From Phascolarctobacterium succinatutens CAG:287 (GTDB lineage: Bacteria; Bacillota; Negativicutes; Acidaminococcales; Acidaminococcaceae), in NCBI RefSeq assembly GCF_000434895.1, contig NZ_FR892806.1:1-50876 (forward strand): a stretch of DNA of 50,876 bases. The letters are read 5' to 3'. A program made the translations under genes and the position numbers. Shown here piece by piece: positions 1 through 8,062 of the stretch (position 1 is its first letter; the number at the start of each line of letters is the position of its first letter). The notes beneath the pieces are model-generated. The model had not been told where the DNA came from. It did not search any database and worked only from the letters and a program-made list of their open reading frames with translations.

Positions 1-91
1 AGAGTGTAAGTCGCCATAATTCTTCGGAGTTAGTGGTGCTGTTCTTGCTGAAGCAGGAAGCTTCCACCTCTATAGGCGGGGGTACGTTCAC
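1..91 (+). mobile_element. Probable right end of an IS200/IS605-type (TnpB) element, truncated by the window
   Basis: The stretch ends in a GC-rich imperfect hairpin (CCACCT at 64-69, AGGCGG at 74-79, loop CTAT, one A-C mismatch) followed by GGGTACGTTCAC. A hairpin next to a terminal TTCAC is the usual right-end arrangement of tnpB-carrying IS200/IS605 elements. Frame 3 is open from base 3 to a TAG at 99-101 and reads ...LLKQEASTSIGGGTFTLS, possibly the C-terminal tail of the transposase/TnpB protein. If this is right, the element boundary is near base 91 and sits only 40 bp upstream of the receptor gene. The rest of the element lies outside the window, so it could instead be an unrelated hairpin. 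Confidence 0.4.
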
Positions 92-131
92 TCTGTCATA
101 GCTGTAATTAGTATATATTTTAAGGAGTGGT

Positions 132-2249
132 ATGAGTATGCAGAAAAAAGATCTTTCCAAGTTAGTCCTGACAACCCTGTTGACCGGCAGCGTGCTTTGG
201 GGGGGGACAACATTCGCTGCTGAAGAGAATTTACAAGAGTTTTCTTTGGACACCATGGTTGTTACCGCAACCAGAACGGCAATGACCGTTAAGGAAACCC
301 CTTCGACCGTAGAGATTGTTGACAGCAAAAAGCTGGAACAGACACAGGCTAAAACCTTGCATGATGCTTTAAAGGGCGCTTTGGGCGTTAATGTATTTAA
401 TGATTTCCAGGGACGCAGCAATGTCAGCATCCGCGGCAGTGAATCCCGTCACGTATTGATTATGGTTGACGGCAAGCGTTTAGGCGGCGAGGCAGCTTAC
501 AACTCTGCCAATGCCTGGGACGTAGACCGTATTCGTATGGAGGATGTTGAAAGAGTAGAAATCATCCGCGGACCTGCAGGCGCACTGTATGGCAGTGATG
601 CAATGGGCGGTGTAATTAACGTTATTACCAAAACTCCGGATAAGACAACTGCTGACATTAACTATGAATATGGCTGGTATGAGGACGGCAAGGGCGCAGG
701 CTATAAAGGAAACCTGTATCTGCAAGGCGCTGAAGGAAACTATTCCTATAAAATCAACGCCGGCCTGAATAAAAACAGACCGTATTTGGATCCCAAAGGC
801 AGCGGAGATTCCATGAACTTTTATGGTAAGCAGCAGCCGCTTTCTTTGAATGTAGGCTATAAGTTCGATAATGGCAATGAATTAAGCGTAGATTTCAGCA
901 AGATTAAAGAAGAGAATCAAAAATCTACGACCAGCAAAACTGTTATGGTGCCCGGTAAGGTATGGCAGGATAAGGTTCAGACGATTTATAACGATAATAA
1001 GCGTACTGACTATGCTATTACGTATAAGGGTTCCGATGATAAGCAGGACTGGATGTTCAGAGCTTATAAATCAGTATTCGATAAGAACTATAAGAACCAG
1101 AATAATACCCGTATGACCATGATGGGCAGGCCCGGCAAGTGGACTCTGCAGGATCCGAAGGTTGATACTGTTAAACGTACTCTGAGCGTTATTGAAGGCA
1201 AGGACACCTTCAATCTGAGCGATAAGAACAAGCTGACTGCCGGTTTCGAATATCGTAAGGATCAGAGCGAAGGCACCCGCTTAAAGAAACCGAATACATC
1301 TTTGGCAGACGGTAATGCTCATGATGCTTATGACAAGGCAGCTATCAACTATCTGGCAGCATATGTTCAGGATGAATTCAGACCTGATGATAAATGGCTG
1401 ATTATTCCTTCCGTACGTTTCGACCACAGTGATCAGTTCAGCAACAAGCTGACCAGCAACCTGGCTGCAACCTATAATGCTGCCGATGATGTACGTATTA
1501 AGGCTGCAATTGGTCAGGGCTATAAAACTCCGACTGTAAATGACTTGTACATTTTCTGGGAAATGTATGCTGCAAATCCGGGTGGTAAAGGCCAATTCTA
1601 TGTTGGTAACCCTGATCTGAAACCGGAAAAATCCTTAAGCTATGAATTATCTGTTGAAAAGGACTGGGGCGACAGATCTACCGTTCATCTGGGCGTATTC
1701 AGAAATGAAGTTAAGGATTTGATTAGCACCTATTGGACCGGTAAGCTGACCGATGATGATCCGGATTTGTATCCCGGCGTTAAAGGCGACATGATTATGG
1801 CGTACAAGAATATTCCTGAAGCAACTCTGCAGGGCGTAGAGCTGTACGGTTCTCACAGACTGGGCAAGAATATTTATCTGAATGCCGGCTACACCTTCCT
1901 GGATGCTAAAGATAAAACAGCGGGAACTCGTCTGAAAGACAGAGCTAAGCATCAGGTAACCTTCGGTGTTTCCTATCAGCCGGAAAACATCTATGCTTGG
2001 GACCTGAGCTTTGACCTTGTATCTAACCTTGGCTACTACTTCAATAATGGCGATAAGAGCACCATGGGCAACTTCGTTTACGAAACCAAGGACTTCACCA
2101 TTGCCAATATCATGGCTTCCAGACATCTCAACAAGGATACCAAGATTTATCTGGGTATTGACAACATCAGCAATCACCAGAACTTTGGCCCGTATTCTGA
2201 CGGCAATCTTGGTCGCTTGTACAGAGTTGGCATGGAATATAAATTCTAA
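132..2249 (+). CDS. TonB-dependent outer membrane receptor (heme/siderophore/cobalamin class)
   Basis: This 705-residue protein has a signal peptide (about residues 1-29, ending TTFA before AEENLQEF), a TonB-box-like DTMVVTA near residue 41 that resembles the BtuB box DTLVVTA, a plug domain with NVSIRGSESRHVLIMVDGKR and RGPAGALYGSDAMGGVINV, and a 22-strand-type barrel ending in a terminal Phe (VGMEYKF). The barrel contains YKTPTVNDLY and GNPDLKPEKS, which match the FRAP/NPNL boxes of heme and siderophore receptors. I see no His between these boxes, where many heme receptors have one, so heme is suggested mainly by the next genes. An AAGGAG at 122-127 precedes the ATG at 132 by 4 bases and a second ATG at 138 by 10, so either start is possible. 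It imports a bulky ligand into the periplasm using TonB-ExbBD energy; those genes are not in the window. Confidence 0.93.
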   Translation: MSMQKKDLSKLVLTTLLTGSVLWGGTTFAAEENLQEFSLDTMVVTATRTAMTVKETPSTVEIVDSKKLEQTQAKTLHDALKGALGVNVFNDFQGRSNVSIRGSESRHVLIMVDGKRLGGEAAYNSANAWDVDRIRMEDVERVEIIRGPAGALYGSDAMGGVINVITKTPDKTTADINYEYGWYEDGKGAGYKGNLYLQGAEGNYSYKINAGLNKNRPYLDPKGSGDSMNFYGKQQPLSLNVGYKFDNGNELSVDFSKIKEENQKSTTSKTVMVPGKVWQDKVQTIYNDNKRTDYAITYKGSDDKQDWMFRAYKSVFDKNYKNQNNTRMTMMGRPGKWTLQDPKVDTVKRTLSVIEGKDTFNLSDKNKLTAGFEYRKDQSEGTRLKKPNTSLADGNAHDAYDKAAINYLAAYVQDEFRPDDKWLIIPSVRFDHSDQFSNKLTSNLAATYNAADDVRIKAAIGQGYKTPTVNDLYIFWEMYAANPGGKGQFYVGNPDLKPEKSLSYELSVEKDWGDRSTVHLGVFRNEVKDLISTYWTGKLTDDDPDLYPGVKGDMIMAYKNIPEATLQGVELYGSHRLGKNIYLNAGYTFLDAKDKTAGTRLKDRAKHQVTFGVSYQPENIYAWDLSFDLVSNLGYYFNNGDKSTMGNFVYETKDFTIANIMASRHLNKDTKIYLGIDNISNHQNFGPYSDGNLGRLYRVGMEYKF

Positions 2250-2276
2250 ACATAGCGGTAAAGTAAAAGAACAAAT

Positions 2277-2305
2277 AAAGCAGGCCCGATGGCCTGCTTT
2301 GTTTG
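2277..2305 (+). terminator. Hairpin terminator or attenuator after the receptor gene
   Basis: A perfect 10-bp stem (AAAGCAGGCC at 2277-2286, GGCCTGCTTT at 2291-2300) with loop CGAT is followed by GTTTG. It lies between the receptor and the lipoprotein gene, and no obvious promoter fits in the remaining few bases. It therefore probably lets part of the transcription pass and gives the receptor more mRNA than the genes downstream. Confidence 0.75.
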
Positions 2306-2322
2306 CCTAACGAGGAAGTATT

Positions 2323-3285
2323 ATGCGAAAAATTTTCAGTTTCATTTTTACAGTTCTTATGGTATGCTTATGTATAAGCGGTTGCACATCGCTAACCGGC
2401 AGCTCCGGTTCAGGCTCCGCAATAAAAATCACCGATGATAACCAGCGTATTGTTACTCTGAAGAAGGTTCCGGAAAGAATCGTTGTTTTATCACCGTCCT
2501 TCCTGGAGCTGGTGGAGGCAGTAGATGGCAAGGTTGTCGGCCGTGCCAAAACACAGGTAGGCAAGGTGCCCGCTTTTGCCAAGGATGCTGCCGAGGTAGG
2601 CTTTATCTTTAATATCAATGTAGAAAAAATCGTGGAGCTGAAGCCTGATCTGGTAATTGCTTACAAGGGCATGCACGAGCGTTATCTGCATACATTGGAA
2701 TCCAACAATATTCCAGTTGTTGTGCTGAATCTGAAATCCTATGAGGATGTTAAGCACAGCATGCTCACCATTGGCAAAATAATGCGTAAGGATGATAAGG
2801 CGCAGAAGGTTGTGGCAAATCTCGATAAGGATATCAATGCTACAGTAAGCAAGCTGCCTAAAAGCGAGCGTAGCGTAGCGATTCTGCACACCACCAGCAT
2901 GGGCATTACTATGGAAAAGGAAACCAGTATTGCCGGCTGCTGTGCCAAAATGCTTAAATTACGCAACGTAGTACAGGGCGAAACCAAGCCTGTCAGCGGA
3001 CCGATGGGAACTCAGCCTGACAAGGCTCCCTATAGCTTAGAGGATTTGCTGGAGAAAAATCCGCAGGTAATTTTTATTACATCTATGGGTGCGCCGCGTG
3101 ATGCTGAGGGTAATCCTAAGCTGGAAATTATGAGCAACCCGGCGTGGAATTCCATCGATGCGGTAAAAAATAAGCAGGTATTTTTCCTGCCGGACGATTT
3201 GTTCCTGCTCAATCCGGGGTTAGAGTATCCTAAGGCAGTACGCTACATGGCAGCTAAAATGTATCCTGATGCAGTAAAGGAGTAG
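2323..3285 (+). CDS. Heme/cobalamin-type ABC transporter substrate-binding lipoprotein
   Basis: This 320-residue lipoprotein has an export signal and lipobox ISGC with the acylated Cys at residue 21. The mature part follows the BtuF/FhuD/HmuT periplasmic-binding fold: VPERIVVLSPSFLELVEAV near residue 45, then NVEKIVELKPDLVIAY, and a C-terminal lobe ending LFLLNPGLEYPKAVRYMA. Proteins of this family hand cobalamin, siderophores or heme to a BtuCD/HmuUV-type permease. With the receptor upstream and hutW 4 bases downstream, heme is the best guess. No partner permease or ATPase gene is present in the window, which is unusual. The start has a GAGGA ribosome site at 2312-2316. Its substrate cannot be settled from sequence alone. 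Confidence 0.88.
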   Translation: MRKIFSFIFTVLMVCLCISGCTSLTGSSGSGSAIKITDDNQRIVTLKKVPERIVVLSPSFLELVEAVDGKVVGRAKTQVGKVPAFAKDAAEVGFIFNINVEKIVELKPDLVIAYKGMHERYLHTLESNNIPVVVLNLKSYEDVKHSMLTIGKIMRKDDKAQKVVANLDKDINATVSKLPKSERSVAILHTTSMGITMEKETSIAGCCAKMLKLRNVVQGETKPVSGPMGTQPDKAPYSLEDLLEKNPQVIFITSMGAPRDAEGNPKLEIMSNPAWNSIDAVKNKQVFFLPDDLFLLNPGLEYPKAVRYMAAKMYPDAVKE

Positions 3286-3289
3286 GCTG

Positions 3290-4702
3290 ATGATTGATTA
3301 TGCAAAAAATATTCAGGCGTTTTATGAGCGCGATGATTATAAGGCTCTTGCCGGCCAGCCGGGGGTTACTGCTGTAGAAGCAAGCTTCAAAGATCTGACC
3401 TACATTCCGCGCAAGACAAAACCGCTGCCGGGGATGATGGCCGGGACGATGCTGCAGGAGTTTGCTTTGCAGCCGCAGCAGCCTACGGCGCTGTATCTGC
3501 ATATTCCGTTCTGCAATCTGCGCTGCTCCTATTGCAGCTTTTACCGCAATCCCTTTGAGGCGGAGCAGGTGGAAGAATATGTGCAGGCGCTTTTGGCGGA
3601 GCTGGATTTTCTGCAGCAGCAGGGCGTTTTTGCCAAACAAAGACCGGAAGCTGTTTTCTTTGGCGGCGGCACGCCGTCCGTGCTGAATCCTGCACAAATC
3701 ACTGCGCTGCTGAATAAAATTCACAGTGCTGCATGCCTGGCGGATGATTGTGAGGTAACCTTTGAAAGCAGTATCTATGATTTATCGGCGGATAAGCTCG
3801 CTGCCTGCATTGCCGGCGGCGTGAACCGCTTCAGCTTTGGCGTGCAGGCCTTTGATACGCATTTGCGCCGCTCCTTAGGCAGGCTTAATGCGAAGGAAGA
3901 GGTAACGGCCAAGCTCGAAGAGGTTGCGGCTAAAGACGTAAAGGTCATCATCGACCTGATTTATGGCCTGAACGGCCAAACGCAGGCAATGCTGCTGAAC
4001 GATATCAGAACGGCGCTGGCCTGCGGCGTGAGCGGTATGGATTTGTACAAGCTGCAGATTATGCCTAAATCTCCCTTAGGTCAGGCGATTGCCAAGGGCA
4101 ATATTAAATATGAATATAATGACAGAATGCTGGCGGAAATGTTCGTCGCTGCCGATGCGCTGCTCGCAGAGCAGGGAGCAAAGGCACTGAGCTGCTGCCA
4201 TTGGGCAATGCGCGAGGATGAACGCAGCGGTTACAATACGCTGGTGAAGAGCGGTGCAAACATTATTACCTGCGGTGCAGCCTGCGGCGGTCACATGGGA
4301 ATGTACAATTACATGAAGACTATGGACCGAAGCGACTATGTAAAAAAGGCTACTGCCGGACAGTACGCTGTCATGGGCATGGGCAAGCATAACGAAAACT
4401 ATCTGCTCCTCGAAAAGCTGTCCGGACAGTGTGATTCCGGCAGATTTGATTTTGCTTTGCTGAAGCAGTATAGCGATGCGGATTGGGAAAGCCTGCTTGC
4501 GCCGCTGCTGGAGCAGTGGGAGCTTTTGGACCTGCTTTATGCTATGGACGGCAAGTATTTCTTTACGGCGAAGGGCAAATATTACTATCGTCAGATGGAC
4601 AGAGTGCTGCTGACAGCTGCGGAATGCGCACTTTACGGCAAACCGGGACTGATGGAGCAGGCAGGCCAGAAAATGATGGGTATTATGAAGAATATGAAAT
4701 AA
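3290..4702 (+). CDS. hutW: HutW/ChuW-type anaerobic heme-degrading radical SAM methyltransferase
   Basis: This 470-residue radical SAM enzyme has the iron-sulfur motif C75-NLR-C79-SY-C82, preceded by YLHIPF as in HemN/HemW proteins, and GGGTPS at 125-130 for SAM binding. Its N-terminal extension (ERDDYKAL...TKPLPGMM) and position directly after a heme-type binding lipoprotein point to the ChuW/HutW branch rather than coproporphyrinogen dehydrogenase or the HemW chaperone. ChuW opens the heme ring without oxygen by methyl transfer, giving the linear tetrapyrrole anaerobilin and releasing iron. The ATG lies 4 bases after the lipoprotein stop, and its ribosome site (AAGGAG at 3278-3283) overlaps the preceding stop codon, so the two are translationally linked. 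HemW-like assignment is the main alternative, but the context argues against it. Confidence 0.82.
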   Translation: MIDYAKNIQAFYERDDYKALAGQPGVTAVEASFKDLTYIPRKTKPLPGMMAGTMLQEFALQPQQPTALYLHIPFCNLRCSYCSFYRNPFEAEQVEEYVQALLAELDFLQQQGVFAKQRPEAVFFGGGTPSVLNPAQITALLNKIHSAACLADDCEVTFESSIYDLSADKLAACIAGGVNRFSFGVQAFDTHLRRSLGRLNAKEEVTAKLEEVAAKDVKVIIDLIYGLNGQTQAMLLNDIRTALACGVSGMDLYKLQIMPKSPLGQAIAKGNIKYEYNDRMLAEMFVAADALLAEQGAKALSCCHWAMREDERSGYNTLVKSGANIITCGAACGGHMGMYNYMKTMDRSDYVKKATAGQYAVMGMGKHNENYLLLEKLSGQCDSGRFDFALLKQYSDADWESLLAPLLEQWELLDLLYAMDGKYFFTAKGKYYYRQMDRVLLTAAECALYGKPGLMEQAGQKMMGIMKNMK

Positions 4703-4717
4703 AAGGAGTGTACTACT

Positions 4718-5248
4718 ATGCAGGACATTTTAATCGTTTATGACAGCAAAACCGGTAATACGGAAAAGGTTGCCAAGGCTTTGGCTGAGGCTGCAGGCGA
4801 GCGCTGTGTGCTGGCGCAGGTTGATGCTGCTCCGGCTGCGGATGACTTCGCTGTTGTGGTAGCAGGCTACTGGGTTGACAAGGGCGCACCGAACGCAAAG
4901 ATGAAAAAATATTTGGAGAATTTGCACGGCAAAAAGGTAGTGCTGTTCCAGACTTTGGGCGCAGACCCGGCGAGCGACCACGCTGTAAGCTCCCTGGTAA
5001 ATGCAGGTGTACTGATGAACAAGGACTGCAAGGTACTGGGTACTTTATCTATCCGCGGTGCGATTGACCCGGCGCTGATTGCCATGATGCGCAAGATGCC
5101 GGCAGGCAGCCCGCACAGTCCCAGTACCGAGAGCGAAGCCCGTTGGGCAGCAGCTGCCAGCCATCCGGATGCAGCGGACCTGGCAAAGGCCAAGAGCTTT
5201 ATGCAGGGCTTTTTGGCTATGTATGACAAGTTTTTGAAGATGATGTAA
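4718..5248 (+). CDS. Flavodoxin family protein, probable partner of HutW
   Basis: This 176-residue protein opens with the flavodoxin FMN-phosphate loop S10-KTGNT15 after strand ILIVYD. It continues with VVVAGYWVDKGAPNAKMKKYLENL and KKVVLFQTLGADP, which mark a flavodoxin-like Rossmann fold, and ends in a helical tail (AKSFMQGFLAMYDKFLKMM). Flavodoxins carry one or two electrons through FMN. Radical SAM enzymes need a low-potential electron donor, and in Fusobacterium nucleatum the flavodoxin-like HmuF is encoded beside the heme-degrading HmuW and acts on its product. This gene follows hutW by 15 bases with an AAGGAG site, so it is likely the electron donor or anaerobilin reductase of the same pathway. 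The exact role is inference. Confidence 0.85.
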   Translation: MQDILIVYDSKTGNTEKVAKALAEAAGERCVLAQVDAAPAADDFAVVVAGYWVDKGAPNAKMKKYLENLHGKKVVLFQTLGADPASDHAVSSLVNAGVLMNKDCKVLGTLSIRGAIDPALIAMMRKMPAGSPHSPSTESEARWAAAASHPDAADLAKAKSFMQGFLAMYDKFLKMM

Positions 5249-5280
5249 GAGCAGTCCTTCATATAAGAACAGTGTTTTAT

Positions 5281-5315
5281 AATGCGCAGTCGCAGTTTGG
5301 CTGCGCATTTATTAT
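5281..5315 (+). terminator. Intrinsic terminator of the heme locus
   Basis: A 9-bp perfect stem (AATGCGCAG at 5281-5289, CTGCGCATT at 5301-5309) with an 11-base loop is followed by TATTATT. It separates the hutW-flavodoxin transcript from the peptide transporter operon. Confidence 0.8.
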
Positions 5316-5387
5316 TGTAAAAGCATTTTATGGCAGAGAAATTTAAACGATAAACTAAAAGTGTAGAACTATTGACAAAATTGTGTC

Positions 5388-5416
5388 TTGCGTAAAGTTC
5401 TTTCATAGTGTACAAT
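5388..5416 (+). promoter_or_regulatory. Sigma-A-type promoter of the peptide transporter operon
   Basis: TTGCGT (5388-5393) and TACAAT (5411-5416) are separated by 17 bp and lie about 40 bp before the start codon at 5458. A nearby TTGACA at 5372 has no -10 box at proper spacing. Confidence 0.6.
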
Positions 5417-5457
5417 GGAAGTAGTCATAAAATGCAATTTTGAAAGGAAGGTGCATT

Positions 5458-7017
5458 ATGAAAAAATTATTAGTGCTCATCATGGCAGCTTTGATGATTC
5501 TTGCTATGGCTGTTGCAGGCTGCGGCGGCGATGACAAAGCTGACAAAGGCAGTACTGCACACAAGGAGAAGCTGGTTATCGGTACCGATGCCGATATCAA
5601 CAACCTTAACCTGCAAAAACAACAGGACGCTGCCAACAACGTTATTCTGAAGAACACTCACCAGACTCTGGTATTCTTCAATAACGGCTCTCAAGGCAAG
5701 GAGCGTTTCGGCCCCGGTCTGGCTACCGACTGGAAGTTCGTAGATGATACCCATATCATCATGAACCTGCGTAAGGACGTATACTTCAACGATGGTAAAA
5801 AGACTCCGATGACTGCAGATGACGTTAAATTCACCCTGGATATGGCAATGAAAAACGTTATCAAATCCGCTCTGGCAGGCTATGTTAAATCTACCGTTAA
5901 AGACAAATATCAGATTGAAATCGAAATCAGCTCCTATAACAACGAGTTCATTCAATCTCTGTCCTCCGTTCCTCTGTCCATCCAATCCAAAAAGGCTTAT
6001 GATGATGGCGTAAAAGAGCCGTGGCTTATCGGTACCGGCCCTTACAAATATGACAAATGGGTTCAAGGCGAATACTGCCGTCTGACCAAGGTTAAGGATT
6101 ATTGGGGCAACAACCTGCCTGCAACCGATAACTTTGCTCCCGGCGTATCCGATATCATCGAATTCCGTCCGATGATTGAGGCTTCTGCTCGCGTAATGGC
6201 TCTGCAGGCCGGCGAAATCGATGTATGCGTAAATCCGCCTATCAGCGATCTGAAATTCTTGAAGGATGACAAGAATATCACTGTTTACGAACAACCCGGT
6301 ACCCGTCTGTTCTACTTTGCATTCAATGTTGAAAAGAAACCGTGGGATAACCAAAAACTGCGTCAGGCTGTAGCTTGCGCAATCGACAAGAAATCCGTTC
6401 TGGACGCTGCTCTGAATGGCAAAGGCACTCTGCAAAAAACTATTCTGAACCGTGGTCTGTGGGGCTTCTATGATGAAATGCCCGGCTATGACTACAATCT
6501 GGAGCGTGCTAAACAGCTGATGAAGGAATCCGGCGTAACCGGTCCTATCAAAACCACTCTGACCTATGCAACCGGCGCTCCCTACGAGCAGATTGCAACT
6601 GTTATCCAAGCTAACCTGGCACAAATCGGTATTACCGTAGATCTGGTTCCGATGGAGCAAGCTGCTCTGAAGGCTGCCTGCAAGGACGGCAAACAAAGCC
6701 TGTTCCTGTGGCGTTGGAACGAAGACTCCAAGGTTGACTTTGTATATCGCGACCTGTTCTACACCGGTTCCGGCTCCAACTATCATCACTTCTCCGATCC
6801 GAAGGCTGACAAGCTGATTGATGATGTTGCAACCCTGAAGGATCAGAACAAACGTATGGAAGCTGGCGTTGAGCTGCAAAAATACCTGGTTGACGAATGC
6901 CCGCAGGTTCCTCTGTACATTGCTAACCTGGTAGTTGCCTACAATAAAAAACTGAAAGGTCAATATTTCTACGGCGGCGGCAACCACGATTGGCGTCATG
7001 CTTATATCGCTAAATAA
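5458..7017 (+). CDS. Peptide-type ABC transporter substrate-binding lipoprotein (SBP family 5)
   Basis: This 519-residue lipoprotein has lipobox AVAGC (Cys 22) and the family 5 extracellular solute-binding architecture: an N-terminal lobe with GPGLATDWKFVDDTHIIMNLRK-type signature sequence, the middle GTGPYKYDKW block, and a C-terminal lobe ending in NLVVAYNKKLKG. Family members bind di/oligopeptides, nickel or, in E. coli DppA, also heme. The ATG at 5458 was chosen because GAAAGGAAGG lies 7-16 bases upstream; an in-frame ATG at 5440 would place that site inside the gene. It heads a five-gene transporter operon and is followed by a terminator-like attenuator, as expected for a binding protein made in excess over its permease. 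Specificity is unknown. Confidence 0.92.
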   Translation: MKKLLVLIMAALMILAMAVAGCGGDDKADKGSTAHKEKLVIGTDADINNLNLQKQQDAANNVILKNTHQTLVFFNNGSQGKERFGPGLATDWKFVDDTHIIMNLRKDVYFNDGKKTPMTADDVKFTLDMAMKNVIKSALAGYVKSTVKDKYQIEIEISSYNNEFIQSLSSVPLSIQSKKAYDDGVKEPWLIGTGPYKYDKWVQGEYCRLTKVKDYWGNNLPATDNFAPGVSDIIEFRPMIEASARVMALQAGEIDVCVNPPISDLKFLKDDKNITVYEQPGTRLFYFAFNVEKKPWDNQKLRQAVACAIDKKSVLDAALNGKGTLQKTILNRGLWGFYDEMPGYDYNLERAKQLMKESGVTGPIKTTLTYATGAPYEQIATVIQANLAQIGITVDLVPMEQAALKAACKDGKQSLFLWRWNEDSKVDFVYRDLFYTGSGSNYHHFSDPKADKLIDDVATLKDQNKRMEAGVELQKYLVDECPQVPLYIANLVVAYNKKLKGQYFYGGGNHDWRHAYIAK

Positions 7018-7043
7018 TTTTGCTGAAAAATTTACAAAGGCGT

Positions 7044-7078
7044 AAAACAAGGGAGGCGTAGTCCTCTCTTGTTTTATC
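7044..7078 (+). terminator. Attenuating terminator between the binding protein and permease genes
   Basis: A 13-bp stem with one G-T wobble (AAAACAAGGGAGG at 7044-7056, CCTCTCTTGTTTT at 7063-7075) and loop CGTAGT is followed by only a short T run. Partial readthrough is needed for expression of the downstream permease genes, because no clear promoter lies after it. Confidence 0.75.
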
Positions 7079-7121
7079 ATAGCACCTTTTATTTGAGTTC
7101 TACGGAAAGGAGCTTTGTTGA

Positions 7122-8057
7122 ATGCTTAAATATGTTGTCAACAGACTCCTCAGTTTGATTCCGGTAATTTTAGTAACCTCTTTTCTGATTTACTGGGCAA
7201 TGAGTCTTACTGAGGGCGACCCCGCAATGATGATTGCCGGCGACGGCGCTTCGAAGGAAATGATTGATCAGATCCGCCATGAGCTTGGTCTGGACCAGCC
7301 TTTCCTGCTGCAATATTTTAACTATATGAGAGGTATGCTTGTAGGTGATATGGGCAAATCCTATGTAACCAACAAGGACGTATTCCATACCTTCTTCCAA
7401 TATCTGCCGAACACCCTGTATCTGGGCGGCGCTGCTGTTATTATCGCTACTTTGGTATCCATTCCTCTGGGTATCTACACCGCTATCCACCAGAACACCT
7501 GGAAGGATACAGCAGGCATGATTTTCGCACTGTTCGGTACCTCCATGCCTAACTTCTGGCTGGGCCTGATGCTGATTATTATCTTTGCTCTGCATATGAG
7601 ATTATTCCCGACCGGCGGTAACTTCGGCTGGAAGAGCCTGGTTCTGCCTGCTGTAACCGTTGGCTTCGGTCTGGCAGCTTTGATTACCCGTATTACCCGT
7701 TCCTCCATGCTGGACGTTATGCGTCAGGATTATATGACCACCGCACGTGCCAAAGGCTGCAGCGAGCATCGTGTAATCTACAAGCATGGTCTGAAAAACG
7801 CACTGATTCCTATTATCACTGCTATCGGTCTGCAAATGTCCTTGGTTATCACCGGCTCCGTACTGGCTGAAACCGTATTCAGCTGGCCCGGCATCGGCCG
7901 TCTGGTATACGAATCTATTACCAGACGTGATATTCCGATGGTAACAGGTTCTATTATTCTGTGTTCTATTTTGATGTGCCTGATTAACCTGGTTGTCGAT
8001 CTGGTATACGCATTCTTTGATCCGCGTATCAAGGCACAGTACAGCAAGAAGGGGTGA
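7122..8057 (+). CDS. Opp/Dpp-type ABC transporter permease, DppB-like
   Basis: This 311-residue inner-membrane permease begins with a hydrophobic anchor (VVNRLLSLIPVILVTSFLIYW) and has about six membrane segments. It carries the DppB hallmark QIRHELGLDQPFLLQYFNYM near residue 50 and the cytoplasmic EAA loop TTARAKGCSEHRVIYKHGLKNALIP, which contacts the ATPases. It ends with VDLVYAFFDPRIKAQYSKKG. The ATG at 7122 follows GGAAAGGAG by 9 bases. It pairs with the DppC-like protein that follows 5 bases later to form the transmembrane channel of the peptide importer. Confidence 0.93.
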   Translation: MLKYVVNRLLSLIPVILVTSFLIYWAMSLTEGDPAMMIAGDGASKEMIDQIRHELGLDQPFLLQYFNYMRGMLVGDMGKSYVTNKDVFHTFFQYLPNTLYLGGAAVIIATLVSIPLGIYTAIHQNTWKDTAGMIFALFGTSMPNFWLGLMLIIIFALHMRLFPTGGNFGWKSLVLPAVTVGFGLAALITRITRSSMLDVMRQDYMTTARAKGCSEHRVIYKHGLKNALIPIITAIGLQMSLVITGSVLAETVFSWPGIGRLVYESITRRDIPMVTGSIILCSILMCLINLVVDLVYAFFDPRIKAQYSKKG

Positions 8058-8062
8058 GGAAG

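Noticed and set aside
3290..4702. Calling the radical SAM protein HemN (coproporphyrinogen dehydrogenase) or HemW
   Set aside because: The HemN-type cysteine motif is shared by all three, but the adjacent heme-type receptor, binding lipoprotein and flavodoxin, and the N-terminal extension, fit ChuW/HutW better.
5372..5377. TTGACA as -35 of the peptide transporter promoter
   Set aside because: The good -10 TACAAT at 5411 is 33 bp away; TTGCGT at 5388 gives the proper 17-bp spacing.
5470..7080. 536-codon open frame on the minus strand opposite the peptide-binding protein gene
   Set aside because: It mirrors a well-supported lipoprotein gene, has no ribosome site, and its translation resembles no protein; such long shadows come from the codon bias of the real gene.
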